The translations under genes and the position numbers were made by a program. Below are positions 1-9,680 of a DNA stretch of 48,789 nucleotides, in pieces. Source of the stretch: Pseudomonadota bacterium (GTDB lineage: Bacteria > Pseudomonadota > Alphaproteobacteria > Reyranellales > Reyranellaceae); contig JAFEFF010000203.1 in the NCBI GenBank assembly GCA_018240745.1, positions 1 through 48,789 of the forward strand, written 5' to 3'. The notes beneath the pieces are model-generated. The model was not told the DNA's origin. It searched no databases and saw only the letters and a list, made by a program, of their open reading frames with translations. Numbering within the stretch: position 1 is the stretch's first letter; each line of letters begins with the position of its first letter.

Positions 1-1263
<1,263 letters not shown>

Positions 1264-1331
1264 TCTTCCGGACCGCGCGCATCTTGCGCGATCATGCTCA
1301 TGAGGCGCGCTGGAAGCGCACGGTCCGAAGA
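1264..1331. repeat. Degenerate long inverted repeat between convergent genes
   Basis: The ends TCTTCCGGACCG and CGGTCCGAAGA are inverted copies with one base missing, and the interior arms are also partly complementary (GCGC...CGCG blocks around a central CATGCTCATG). It fills the space between the stop of gatB and the stop of the convergent GH15 gene, so it may act as a two-way terminator. Its outer bases match the perfect palindrome at 30566-30633, so the two look like members of one repeat family. Confidence 0.6.
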
Positions 1332-1346
1332 CCATGACGATCGATG

Positions 1347-3224
1347 TCAGCGAGACGAAGGAGCTGGCTTGCGCTTGGCGTCCGGCAGCGGCTGGACGTT
1401 CTCGGCGCGGCCGGGCTCGCCCTCGTGCTCGTGGCCGTTGGCGCGCTGTTCCTGCGGCTTGTTGGCCCGCGTCAGGTTGAACGCGGTGTTGATCAGCGCG
1501 ACATGGCTGAACGCCTGAGGGAAGTTTCCCGTCAGGCGCTTCTCGCGCAGGTCGTATTCCTCCGACAGCAGGCCGAGGTCGTTGCGGATCGACAGCAGGC
1601 GCGCGAACAGCTTCTCCGCGTCGGCTTTGCGGCCGATCGAGGCATAGGCGTCGGCGAGCCAGAAGCTGCAGGCGAGGAAGGCGCCCTCGCCGGGCTTCAG
1701 CCCGTCGTCCACCTCGTGCGTGCTGTAGCGTTTGACGAAACCGTCGACCAGCAGCTTCTCCTCGATCGCCTCGACCGTGCCGATGAAGCGCGGATCGTCG
1801 GGCTTCACGAAGCCGGTTTGCGCCAGCAGGAGCAGGCTGGCATCGAGCTGGTCGCTGTCGTAGGCGGCGCGGAACGTGTTCCGTTGCCTGTCGAAGCCTC
1901 TGTCGCACACCTCGGCATGGATCGCGTCACGCACCTCGCGCCATTTCTCGACCGGCCCGTCCAGGCGATACTGCTCGACCGCCCTGACGGCACGGTCGAA
2001 GCAGACCCAGGCCATCGCCTTCGAATAGACGAAGTGCTGCTTCGGCCCGCGTGTCTCCCAGATGCCGTTGTCCGGCTCCTTCCAGACTTCGCAAACATGG
2101 TCGACCAGCGCGACCTGGAGTTCCCAACCCTGCTCGGTTGCGGCCAGCCCGCCCTTGCGCGACTGCTCGAAGGCGTCCATCACCTCGCCGTAGACGTCGA
2201 GCTGGAACTGCTGGTGCGCGGCATTGCCGGCGCGCACCGGCCTGGAATCGTCGTAGCCCGGCAGCCAGTCGATCACCCATTCGGTGAGCCGCCGCTCGCC
2301 GCGCAGGCCGTACATGATCTGCGTCTCGCCGGGGGAGCCTGCGACCGCGCGATGCAGCCAGTCGCGCCATGCCGCTGCCTCGTCGTAGATGCCGGCGTTC
2401 ATCATCGCCAGCAGCGTGAGCGTGGCGTCGCGCAGCCAGCACAGGCGATAGTCCCAGTTGCGCTCGCCGCCGGGCTGCTCGGGCAGCGCCATCGTCGGTG
2501 CCGCGACGATGCCGCCGCTCGGCTGGTAGGTGAGCGCCTTGAGCGTCAGGAGCGAGCGCTTGATCGCCTCGGCATGCTCGCCCTCGGCCTTGGTCGTCGC
2601 CGTCCAGTCCCTCCAGAACTTCTCGCACTTCTCCAATGCGTCGTCGGGTTCGATCGGCGCCGGCAGCTCGAGATGCGACGGCTGGTAGGTCAGCACGAAG
2701 GGCACGGTCTTGCCCTTGGTCAGGGTGAACTGCGCCACCGTCTTGAAGTTCTCGCCGCGAAAATAGGCTGGTGTGCGCATCACCACCATGTCGGGCCCGG
2801 CGACCGCACGCATGGTGCCGTCCTTCAGGCGCGTCACCCACGGCGTCGTCGCGCCGTAGCCGAAGCGCAGCATGAGCTCCATGCACATCGCGACCTCGCC
2901 CTCGTCGCCGCGCACGATGCGGATCAGGTCGGAGGAGATGCCGTGCGGCATCATGAAGTCGATCAGGGTCGCCTTGCCGCCCGCGGTCTCGAACGTGGTT
3001 TCGAGGATCATCGTGTCGGGCCGGTAGCAGCGCCGCGTCGCCTTGATCTCCTCGTCCGGGGTGATCAGCCAGAAGCCGTTGCTCTGGCCCCCCAGCAGCT
3101 TGGCGAAGCAGGCGTCGGAATCGAAGCGCGGCCAGCACAGCCAGTCGACCGAGCCGTCGAGTCCGATCAGCGCCGCGCTCTTGCAGTCGCCGATCATGCC
3201 GTAGCTTTCGATCGGGGCGCTCAT
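1347..3224 (-). CDS. Glycoside hydrolase family 15 (trehalase/glucoamylase-like)
   Basis: A 625-residue cytoplasmic enzyme, with no signal peptide. The N-terminus (SYGMIGDCKSAALIGLDGSV, then DWLCWPRFDS) is the N-terminal domain of bacterial GH15 proteins. The (alpha/alpha)6 catalytic barrel follows, with NWDYRLCWLRDAT and, near the C-terminus, GLLSEEYD and GNFPQAFSHVALI, which carry the catalytic acid residues of the family. GH15 proteins of this form hydrolyse trehalose or alpha-glucans to glucose. The ATG at 3224 overlaps the stop of the upstream glucose dehydrogenase by four bases (ATGA), so the two are translationally coupled. The C-terminal 30 or so residues are polar and low complexity. 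Trehalase versus glucoamylase cannot be decided here. Confidence 0.9.
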   Translation of the reverse strand: MSAPIESYGMIGDCKSAALIGLDGSVDWLCWPRFDSDACFAKLLGGQSNGFWLITPDEEIKATRRCYRPDTMILETTFETAGGKATLIDFMMPHGISSDLIRIVRGDEGEVAMCMELMLRFGYGATTPWVTRLKDGTMRAVAGPDMVVMRTPAYFRGENFKTVAQFTLTKGKTVPFVLTYQPSHLELPAPIEPDDALEKCEKFWRDWTATTKAEGEHAEAIKRSLLTLKALTYQPSGGIVAAPTMALPEQPGGERNWDYRLCWLRDATLTLLAMMNAGIYDEAAAWRDWLHRAVAGSPGETQIMYGLRGERRLTEWVIDWLPGYDDSRPVRAGNAAHQQFQLDVYGEVMDAFEQSRKGGLAATEQGWELQVALVDHVCEVWKEPDNGIWETRGPKQHFVYSKAMAWVCFDRAVRAVEQYRLDGPVEKWREVRDAIHAEVCDRGFDRQRNTFRAAYDSDQLDASLLLLAQTGFVKPDDPRFIGTVEAIEEKLLVDGFVKRYSTHEVDDGLKPGEGAFLACSFWLADAYASIGRKADAEKLFARLLSIRNDLGLLSEEYDLREKRLTGNFPQAFSHVALINTAFNLTRANKPQEQRANGHEHEGEPGRAENVQPLPDAKRKPAPSSR

Positions 3225-4273
3225 GCGGCCTCGGCGAATTGCAGCACCACCTTGATGTCCTCCGGCCGGCCCTGGAAGGCTTCGTGCCAGCGCGACAGCG
3301 GCACCTTGCGCGTGATCATGCGCGAAAGCCAGCTCCGGTCGGCCTTGGCGAGCGCGTCCGCGCCCATCTCGTAGTGCCGCTTGTTGGCGTTGACCGAGCC
3401 GAAGGTCACGAGATTGGCCAGCACCATGTTGCGGTTGAAGGTTCCGAAGTCGAAGGGCAGGGAATGACCGCTGTTCGACACCCCGGTCAGGCAGACGATG
3501 CCGTCGACCGTCGCGCGCTTCATGACATCGGCGATCACCGTCAGCGCGCCGGTGCATTCGATGACGATGTCGGCCTGGAACTCGTCCGGCAGGCGGCGCG
3601 TGTGGTAGGTGCCGCCGAGGTCGCGCACCAGCTCGGGCTTGGGCCCGGTTTCGGCAAGGTCGAGCACGTGGATCTCGTGATTGCGCTGCCGGCCCATCAA
3701 TGCCGCCAGCAGGCCGACCGGCCCTGCGCCCGTCACCAGGATCGTCTTCGGCGACCAGCTCCTGGTGCGATGGCCGATCCGATCGATATGGTCCCACGCC
3801 TTGGCCAGGATGGTCGACGGCTCCAGCAGCACGCCGAGCAGGCCGAGGGCGGGATCGACCTTGACCGCATAGTCGGGTTCGAGCCGGTAGCGCTCGGCGC
3901 CGTAGCCATCCAGGGCCTTGATGCCGCGTTCGGTGTATTGGCCGTTGCGGCACATGTCCCATTCGCCTGCGGCGCACGCGACGCAGGGCACCGGGTCCTT
4001 GCGCCGCACGATGCCGACGACGTGATCGCCCCTGGCGAAGCCGCTGCCGTCCGGCGCCTCGAGGACGCGCCCGAGCGATTCGTGGCCGAGGATCAGCCGA
4101 TCGCGACCGGGCGGCGCCCAGCCGTAGGCACCGGAGACGATTTCGCGGTCGGTGCCGCAGATGCCGAGCGCGAGCGCCTCCACCAGCAAGGCGTTTCTGT
4201 CCGGCCCGGGCTCGGGCCGATCGTCGAGTTGCACGGAGGCAGGCGTGCCGGGGAGGACGGTGATGGCCTTCAC
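3221..4273 (-). CDS. Glucose 1-dehydrogenase-like zinc alcohol dehydrogenase
   Basis: A 350-residue medium-chain dehydrogenase. ALGICGTDREIVSGAYG and LILGHESLGRV form the GroES-like catalytic domain with the catalytic zinc Cys and His-Glu, and VGIVRRKDPVPCVACAAGEW followed by DMC is a reduced structural-zinc lobe. ILVTGAGPVGLLAALMG is the Rossmann nucleotide loop. The C-terminal half resembles archaeal-type glucose dehydrogenases (NRNMVLANLVTFGSVNANK). It would oxidise glucose, or a related aldose, to the lactone with NAD(P). Its stop overlaps the GH15 start by ATGA, which suggests that GH15-released glucose is its substrate. It is transcribed divergently from the metallo-beta-lactamase-fold gene at 4337. 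Confidence 0.88.
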   Translation of the reverse strand: MKAITVLPGTPASVQLDDRPEPGPDRNALLVEALALGICGTDREIVSGAYGWAPPGRDRLILGHESLGRVLEAPDGSGFARGDHVVGIVRRKDPVPCVACAAGEWDMCRNGQYTERGIKALDGYGAERYRLEPDYAVKVDPALGLLGVLLEPSTILAKAWDHIDRIGHRTRSWSPKTILVTGAGPVGLLAALMGRQRNHEIHVLDLAETGPKPELVRDLGGTYHTRRLPDEFQADIVIECTGALTVIADVMKRATVDGIVCLTGVSNSGHSLPFDFGTFNRNMVLANLVTFGSVNANKRHYEMGADALAKADRSWLSRMITRKVPLSRWHEAFQGRPEDIKVVLQFAEAA

Positions 4274-4322
4274 GATCCGTCCAAAACGAGTTCCGCCATC
4301 GTGCGGTTCCGCCCAGGGTCTG

Positions 4323-4331
4323 TGCTAGACT
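4323..4331 (+). promoter_or_regulatory. Possible extended -10 element (leaderless start)
   Basis: TGCTAGACT fits the extended -10 form TGnTAnnnT. It lies six bases before the ATG at 4337, so transcription would begin at or next to the start codon. No convincing -35 is visible and there is no Shine-Dalgarno before this ATG. Confidence 0.35.
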
Positions 4332-4336
4332 GGCGC

Positions 4337-5104
4337 ATGACCGTAAAGCTGTATGCCATGACCTGCGGCCGCCTCGGTGGCGATTTCGGCCGCTTGATGG
4401 AAGGCGGCGAGGGCACGATCGACCTGCCGATTCCGTCGTTCCTGATCGAGCATCCCAGGGGGCGCGCCCTGTACGACACCGGCATGCATCCGCAGTGCCG
4501 GACCGATCCGGTCGGGCGCCTGGGCGAGCGCGTGGGTCGCCTGTTCGACTTCAAGGGCTACGGGCCCCAGGACGACGTGAAGTCACGGCTGGAGTCGATC
4601 GACCGAGACCCCGGCCGGATTGATTTCATCATCAACTCGCACCTCCATTTCGATCACGTCGGCGGCAACGGTCTGGTGCCGAACGCAACCATCGTCGTGC
4701 AGAAGCGCGAATGGCAGGCCGGGCACGATCCGGAGACGGCGGCCAAGGTCGGCTTCTCCAGGGCCGACCTCGACTACGGCCATCCGGTGAAGCAGGTCGA
4801 GGGCGAGCACGACCTGTTCGGCGACGGCAGCGTCATCTGCATTCCCACCTATGGCCACACACCGGGTCATCAGTCGCTCAAGGTGCGCACTGAGAACGGC
4901 GAGGTCGTTCTCACCGGCGACTCCTGTTATTTCTGCCGCACCCTGCGGGAACGGCGCCTGCCGCGCTTCGTGTACGACCGCGAACAGATGCTGAAGTCGC
5001 TCGACCGGCTGGAGGAGCTGGAGAAGGGCGGCGCGACGCTGGTCTTCGGCCATGATCCCGATTTCTGGAAGAACGTGCCGCAGGCGCCCGTTCCGGCGTT
5101 CTAG
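4337..5104 (+). CDS. AHL-lactonase-type metallo-beta-lactamase-fold hydrolase, cytoplasmic
   Basis: A 255-residue protein of the N-acyl homoserine lactonase branch of the metallo-beta-lactamase fold. The dinuclear metal ligands are all present: HLHFDH in the middle, GHTPGH, the Asp of TGDSCYF, and the His of FGHDPDFW. The FLIEHPRGRALYDTGMHPQ segment is the usual first strand pair of the family. There is no signal peptide, so it acts in the cytoplasm. The ATG at 4337 was chosen because the protein begins MTVKLYAMTCG as in homologues; the open frame extends far upstream but that part is antisense to the dehydrogenase. The substrate could be an acyl-homoserine lactone or another lactone; specificity cannot be read from the sequence. 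Confidence 0.88.
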   Translation: MTVKLYAMTCGRLGGDFGRLMEGGEGTIDLPIPSFLIEHPRGRALYDTGMHPQCRTDPVGRLGERVGRLFDFKGYGPQDDVKSRLESIDRDPGRIDFIINSHLHFDHVGGNGLVPNATIVVQKREWQAGHDPETAAKVGFSRADLDYGHPVKQVEGEHDLFGDGSVICIPTYGHTPGHQSLKVRTENGEVVLTGDSCYFCRTLRERRLPRFVYDREQMLKSLDRLEELEKGGATLVFGHDPDFWKNVPQAPVPAF

Positions 5105-5183
5105 TCGCCGGCCTTCTGAATCCCACGAGATGCTGTAACATTGCGACTCCATGGTCCCCGCGAGAGGGACCCCCGGAGGAAGC

Positions 5184-6824
5184 ATGCACTCTGTCGATCG
5201 CCGTCGTTTCATCGGCCTCGCGGCCGGTGGCCTGATCCTGCCGCGCTTCGCCATCGCACAAGCCGACGACCGACCGACCATAACCATCGCGGTGCAGCAG
5301 GTGGCGACCAGCGCCTCGCTCGAGGTGGTGCGCGAGCGCTCCAACGTCGGCGAGCGCGTGCAGCAGTCGCTCTTCGAGAACCTGATCGCGCGGGACCTGA
5401 AGAAGAATCTCGAATCGATCCCCGGTCTGGCGGAAAGCTGGAAGCGGATCGACGATCGCACCGTCGAGCTGTCGCTGCGCAAGGGCGTGAAGTTCCACAA
5501 CGGCGACGAGATGACGTCGGAGGATGTGGTCTTCACCTTCGGGCCCGAACGCATGTTCGGCACCGGCTACGACAGCAGCTCCAACAAGACGCTGTTCACC
5601 ACCGTGATGGCGCGCGACAGCATCGAGGGCAAGAAGCTGCCGGCCGAGGTAATCGGCATCGCCAAGCGCATCTGGCCGTCGCTCGAGAAGGTCGAGGCGG
5701 TCGACAAATACACCGTGCGCTTCGTCAACCGCGTACCCGACGTCACGCTCGAGGGCCGCATCGGCGGGCCGGCCAGCGAGATCATCAGCAAGCGCGGCTT
5801 CATGGAGGCCAAGACCTGGGTCGAATGGGCGCGCAAGCCGATCGCCACCGGGCCCTACAAGGTGCGCGAGTTCAAGCCGGACGAGAGCCTTACCCTCGAC
5901 GCGCACGACGAGTACTGGGGCGGCAAGCCGCCGATCAAGACCATCCGCTTCGTCGTCGTGCCCGAGGTGCCGAGCCGCATCAACGGCCTGCTGAGCGGCC
6001 AGTACGAGTTCGCCTGCGATATCCCGCCCGACCAGATCGAGACGATCGCCAGGAATCCGAAGTTCGAGGTCCAGGGCGGTCTCGTCACCAACCACCGCAT
6101 CCTGGTGTTCGACAAGCATCATCCGACGCTGGTCGATCCGCGCGTGCGGCAGGCGATCACCCATTCGATCGACCGGCAGGCGATCGTCGACAGCCTGTGG
6201 GCCGGCAAGACGCGGGTGCCGTCCGGCCTGCAATGGGAATTCTATGGCCCGATGTTCATCGCGGACTGGAAGGTGCCGGCGTACGACGTCAAGAAGGCGC
6301 AGGCGCTCTTGAAGGCCGCCAACTACAAGGGCGACCCGATCCCGTTCCGCGTGCTCAACAATTACTACACCAACCAGGTCGCCACCGCGCAGATCGAGGT
6401 CGAGATGTGGCGCGCCGCCGGGCTCAACGTGCAGATCGAGATGCGCGAGAACTGGCAGCAGATCTTCGAGAATGACGGCAAGCGGGCGATCCGCGACTGG
6501 TCCAACAGCGCCGCCTTCAACGACCCGATGAGCTCGCTGGTCGGCCAGCACGGCCCGCAGGGCCAGCAGCAGCAGGCCAAGGAGTGGTCGAACGACGAGA
6601 TGAACAAGCTCTGCGGCACGCTCGAAACCGAGACCGACATGGCCAAGCGCAAGGCGATGTTCAAGCGCATGCTGGAGATCTGCGAGCGCGAGGATCCCGC
6701 CTACACCGTGCTGCACCAGACCGCGACCTTCACCGCCAAGCGCAAGGACATCGACTGGAAGGCCGCACCCGCCTTCCAGATGGATTTCCGCGCGGAGAAT
6801 TTCCACTGGACTCGCAAGACCTGA
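5184..6824 (+). CDS. Dipeptide/oligopeptide-type ABC substrate-binding protein
   Basis: A 546-residue SBP_bac_5 family periplasmic binding protein. It starts MHSVDRRRFIGLAAGG and continues to a likely cleavage after AIAQA, a twin-arginine type signal. GLAESWKRIDDRTVELSLRK and GVKFHNGDEMTSEDVVFTF are the family signature region, and DPRVRQAITHSIDRQAIVD is the second conserved block. The ATG at 5184 has a GGAGGA site just upstream (5175-5180), whereas the GTG-preceding start at 5151 would add residues before the signal. A short hairpin, GGTCCC/GGGACC (5153-5171), stands just before the ribosome site. First gene of the Dpp/Opp-type operon; its stop overlaps the next gene's start. Confidence 0.92.
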   Translation: MHSVDRRRFIGLAAGGLILPRFAIAQADDRPTITIAVQQVATSASLEVVRERSNVGERVQQSLFENLIARDLKKNLESIPGLAESWKRIDDRTVELSLRKGVKFHNGDEMTSEDVVFTFGPERMFGTGYDSSSNKTLFTTVMARDSIEGKKLPAEVIGIAKRIWPSLEKVEAVDKYTVRFVNRVPDVTLEGRIGGPASEIISKRGFMEAKTWVEWARKPIATGPYKVREFKPDESLTLDAHDEYWGGKPPIKTIRFVVVPEVPSRINGLLSGQYEFACDIPPDQIETIARNPKFEVQGGLVTNHRILVFDKHHPTLVDPRVRQAITHSIDRQAIVDSLWAGKTRVPSGLQWEFYGPMFIADWKVPAYDVKKAQALLKAANYKGDPIPFRVLNNYYTNQVATAQIEVEMWRAAGLNVQIEMRENWQQIFENDGKRAIRDWSNSAAFNDPMSSLVGQHGPQGQQQQAKEWSNDEMNKLCGTLETETDMAKRKAMFKRMLEICEREDPAYTVLHQTATFTAKRKDIDWKAAPAFQMDFRAENFHWTRKT

Positions 6825-7777
6825 GTCCTCTCGTCAGCCTGCGCGGCCTGACCGTCGACTTCGACACGGGCAAGCGCGTCGTGCGCGCCCTCCACGGCAT
6901 CGACCTCGAGGTGCGGCGCGGAGAAGCGCTCGGTTTGGTGGGCGAATCGGGCTGCGGCAAGAGCGTGACCTGGCTGGCGGCGCTCGGCCTGCTGGGCGGT
7001 CGCGCGCGGATCGGCGGCGAGGTGCTGCTCGAGGGGCGCAATCTCGCCGGCGCTCCGGTCGCCGAGCTGGAGCGCGTGCGCGGCCGGCGCATCGCCATGA
7101 TCTTCCAGGACCCGTCGAGCAGCCTCAATCCGGTGCACCGTATCGGCCGCCAGCTCGGCGAGGCGCTGCGGCTGCATCGCGGATTGGAGGGTACTGCGCT
7201 CGAGGCCGAGGCGCAGCGGCTGCTCGACCGCGTCGGCATCGCCGATGGCAAACGCCGGCTCGGCGACTATCCGCACGAGCTGTCGGGCGGCATGAACCAA
7301 CGGGTGATGATCGCCATGGCGTTGGCCGGCCAGCCCGACCTGCTGATCGCCGACGAGCCGACCACCGCGCTCGACGCGACGATCCAGGCGCAGATCCTCG
7401 AGTTGCTGGCGGAAATCCGTCGCGAGACGCGCATGGCAATGGTTCTGATCAGCCACGATCTCGGCGTGGTGGCGGAGAACACCGACCGGGTGTGCGTGAT
7501 GTATGCCGGCCGCATCGTCGAGGACGCGCCGATCGACACGGTGTTCGAGGCACCGGCGCATCCTTACACGCGTGGCCTCCTGGCGGCGCTGCCTGAGCTC
7601 GAAGGTCCGCGTCGGATGCTGGTGCCGATCGCCGGCGTCGTGCCGGAGCCCGCCAACCTGCCGCCGGGCTGCAGCTTCGCGCCGCGCTGCGACCGGCGCA
7701 TCGAGGCCTGCGGGCACGCACCGCCGCCCGCGACCGAGCTGGCGCCGCAACACAGGGTGGCGTGCATCCGCGCATGA
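6821..7777 (+). CDS. Dpp/OppD-type ABC ATPase, probable CTG start
   Basis: ATPase of the peptide-type importer. Visible are Walker A GESGCGKS, the Q-loop MIFQDPSSSLNPV, signature LSGGMNQRV, Walker B LLIADEPTTALD, the switch His of LISHDLG, and a C-terminal oligopeptide-transporter extension (HPYTRGLLAALPEL, CSFAPRCDRR). No ATG, GTG or TTG occurs in frame between 6584 and the first conserved strand LVSLRGLTVDF. The CTG at 6821 overlaps the TGA of the binding-protein gene as CTGA, in the manner of ATGA, and places the N-terminus three residues before the conserved strand. The alternative GTG at 6584 would add a 79-residue tail antagonistic to any family member. The stop overlaps the next ATPase (ATGA). 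Confidence 0.9.
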   Translation: MSPLVSLRGLTVDFDTGKRVVRALHGIDLEVRRGEALGLVGESGCGKSVTWLAALGLLGGRARIGGEVLLEGRNLAGAPVAELERVRGRRIAMIFQDPSSSLNPVHRIGRQLGEALRLHRGLEGTALEAEAQRLLDRVGIADGKRRLGDYPHELSGGMNQRVMIAMALAGQPDLLIADEPTTALDATIQAQILELLAEIRRETRMAMVLISHDLGVVAENTDRVCVMYAGRIVEDAPIDTVFEAPAHPYTRGLLAALPELEGPRRMLVPIAGVVPEPANLPPGCSFAPRCDRRIEACGHAPPPATELAPQHRVACIRA

Positions 7778-8748
7778 CCGCTCTGCTCGAAGTCTCCAAC
7801 CTCGCCCGCACCTACGATGTCCGCCGCGGCCGCTGGCCGTTCGCCAGGCTGGCAACCCTGCACGCCGTGGACGGCGTGTCGTTCGAGCTGCCGGCCGGCC
7901 GGACGCTCGGGCTGGTCGGCGAATCGGGCTGCGGCAAGACCACGACGGCGAAGCTGGTGCTGGGGCTGCTGCCCGCCAGCGGCGGCGAGGTGCGCGTCGG
8001 CGGCGAGGCGCTGCCTGCCGCCCATTCGCCGCATTGGCGGGCGCTCAGGCGGCGCATGCAGATGGTCTACCAGGATCCGCTCGGCGCGCTCGACCGTCGG
8101 CTGAGCGTCGGCCGGCAGGTGATGGAGCCGCTGGTGATCCATGGCGCCGGCAGCACGGCGGAGCGGCGCGACAAGGCGTTGGCGATGCTCGATGCGGTCG
8201 GGCTCGCGCAGCATCATTTCGACCGTTTCCCGCACGAGCTGTCGGGCGGCCAGCGGCAGCGCATCGTGCTGGCGCGCGCGCTGATCCTCGATCCGCAGCT
8301 TCTGGTGTGCGACGAGCCGATTTCCGCGCTCGACGTCTCGATCCAGGCGCAGGTGGTGAACCTGCTGCTGGCGCTGCAGCAGAAGCTGGGGCTGGCCTAC
8401 CTCTTCATCAGCCACGACCTGCGCATGGTGCGGCAGGTCAGCCACGAGGTGGCGGTGATGTATCTCGGCCGCATCGTCGAGCAGGGCGATCCGGATCGCC
8501 TGTTCGCGACACCGGCGCACCCGTACACGCAAGCCTTGGTGTCGGCGATCCCGACGCACGGGCGAGCCAGGAAGCGGCGCATCGTGCTGCCGGGCGAGCC
8601 GCCCAATCCGGTCGATCGCCCGGCCGGCTGCGCCTTCCATCCGCGCTGCCCGCATGCCGTCGAGCGCTGTCGAATCGAAACGCCGGCGCTGCGGCTTCTC
8701 GCCGACGGCCGCCGCGCCGCCTGTCATCTCGCCGAGCAGATCGCCTGA
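7774..8748 (+). CDS. Dpp/OppF-type ABC ATPase
   Basis: The second ATPase of the importer, 324 residues. Walker A GESGCGKTT, Q-loop MVYQDPLGALDRR, signature LSGGQRQRI, Walker B LLVCDEPISALD, switch LFISHDLRMV, and the C-terminal HPYTQALVSAIP plus CAFHPRCPHA of the OppF/DppF subfamily are all present. Starts with ATG at 7774, which overlaps the previous TGA; the upstream GTG at 7762 is less likely. The protein ends as TGATG into the first permease. Together with the preceding ATPase it forms the heterodimeric motor on the cytoplasmic face of the membrane. Confidence 0.92.
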   Translation: MTALLEVSNLARTYDVRRGRWPFARLATLHAVDGVSFELPAGRTLGLVGESGCGKTTTAKLVLGLLPASGGEVRVGGEALPAAHSPHWRALRRRMQMVYQDPLGALDRRLSVGRQVMEPLVIHGAGSTAERRDKALAMLDAVGLAQHHFDRFPHELSGGQRQRIVLARALILDPQLLVCDEPISALDVSIQAQVVNLLLALQQKLGLAYLFISHDLRMVRQVSHEVAVMYLGRIVEQGDPDRLFATPAHPYTQALVSAIPTHGRARKRRIVLPGEPPNPVDRPAGCAFHPRCPHAVERCRIETPALRLLADGRRAACHLAEQIA

Positions 8749-9680
8749 TGCTGCGCTACCTCACCGGACGCCTGCTGCGCGCCGTCCTGACGATCTTCCT
8801 CGTCATCACCTTCGCCTTCTTCGTCCTGCATCTGTCGGGCGATCCGGCGATGATGATCCTGTCGGCCGACGCGCCGCCCGAATCGGTGAAGGCGTTCCGC
8901 GCCGCCTGGGGCCTCGACCGGCCGCTGTGGATTCAGTATCTCGCCTATGTCTGGAACGCCCTGCACGGCGATCTCGGCAATTCCATGCGCGACGGCCGGC
9001 CGGCGGTCCAGCTCGTGCTGGAGCGCGTGCCGGCGACGCTCGCCATCACCGTGCCGGCCTTCCTGCTCAAGCTGGTGATCGGCATTCCGGCCGGCATCTA
9101 CGCCGCGCTTCATCGCAACTCGGCGGCCGATCGGCTCACCATGATGGTCTCGGTCGCGGGCTTCACCGTGCCGAGCTTCGTGCTGGCGCTGGTGCTCGTG
9201 CTGGTCTTCTCCGTTCAGCTCGGCTGGCTGCCTTCGGCCGGCAGCGACAGGCCCACGAGCGCGATCCTGCCGATCGTCACGCTCGGCATCGCCGGTGCGG
9301 CAATCCTGGCGCGCTTCACGCGCTCGGCGATGCTCGAGGTGCTGGGCCAGCCGTATATCCGCGCCGCCTCGGCCAAGGGCCTGCAATGGCGCACGGTCGT
9401 GGTCCGGCACGCGCTGCCCAACGCGGCGATCCCGACCACCACCATCGTCGGCTTCATGGTCGGAACACTGATCGCGGGTGCCGTGGTGGTCGAGAGCGTG
9501 TTCGCCTGGCCCGGCATCGGTCGGCTGCTGGTTTCGTCGGTGTCCAACCGCGATCTCGCCGTGGTGCAGGTGATCCTGCTGCTGGTCGCCGCGACCATGG
9601 TGACGGCCAACATCGTCGTCGACGTCGTCTACGGCTGGCTCGATCCGCGGTTGCGCCGGGGAGGGGCTCGTGGACGTTAA
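8748..9680 (+). CDS. Dpp/OppB-type ABC permease
   Basis: A 310-residue inner-membrane permease. The N-terminal helix with the LRYLTGRLLRAVLTIFLVI pattern and the periplasmic segment GDPAMMILSADAPPESVKAF followed by WGLDRPLWIQYL are typical of DppB/OppB, which carry a conserved large first loop. About six membrane segments follow. The EAA loop that docks the ATPases reads YIRAASAKGLQWRTVVVRHALPN. Start ATG 8748 shares one base with the preceding stop. The gene overlaps the next permease by eleven bases. Confidence 0.92.
   Translation: MLRYLTGRLLRAVLTIFLVITFAFFVLHLSGDPAMMILSADAPPESVKAFRAAWGLDRPLWIQYLAYVWNALHGDLGNSMRDGRPAVQLVLERVPATLAITVPAFLLKLVIGIPAGIYAALHRNSAADRLTMMVSVAGFTVPSFVLALVLVLVFSVQLGWLPSAGSDRPTSAILPIVTLGIAGAAILARFTRSAMLEVLGQPYIRAASAKGLQWRTVVVRHALPNAAIPTTTIVGFMVGTLIAGAVVVESVFAWPGIGRLLVSSVSNRDLAVVQVILLLVAATMVTANIVVDVVYGWLDPRLRRGGARGR

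Noticed and set aside
1344..3374. Long plus-strand open frame opposite the GH15 gene
   Set aside because: Composition is that of an antisense shadow (His/Arg/Leu-rich) and GH15 on the minus strand has full family motifs.
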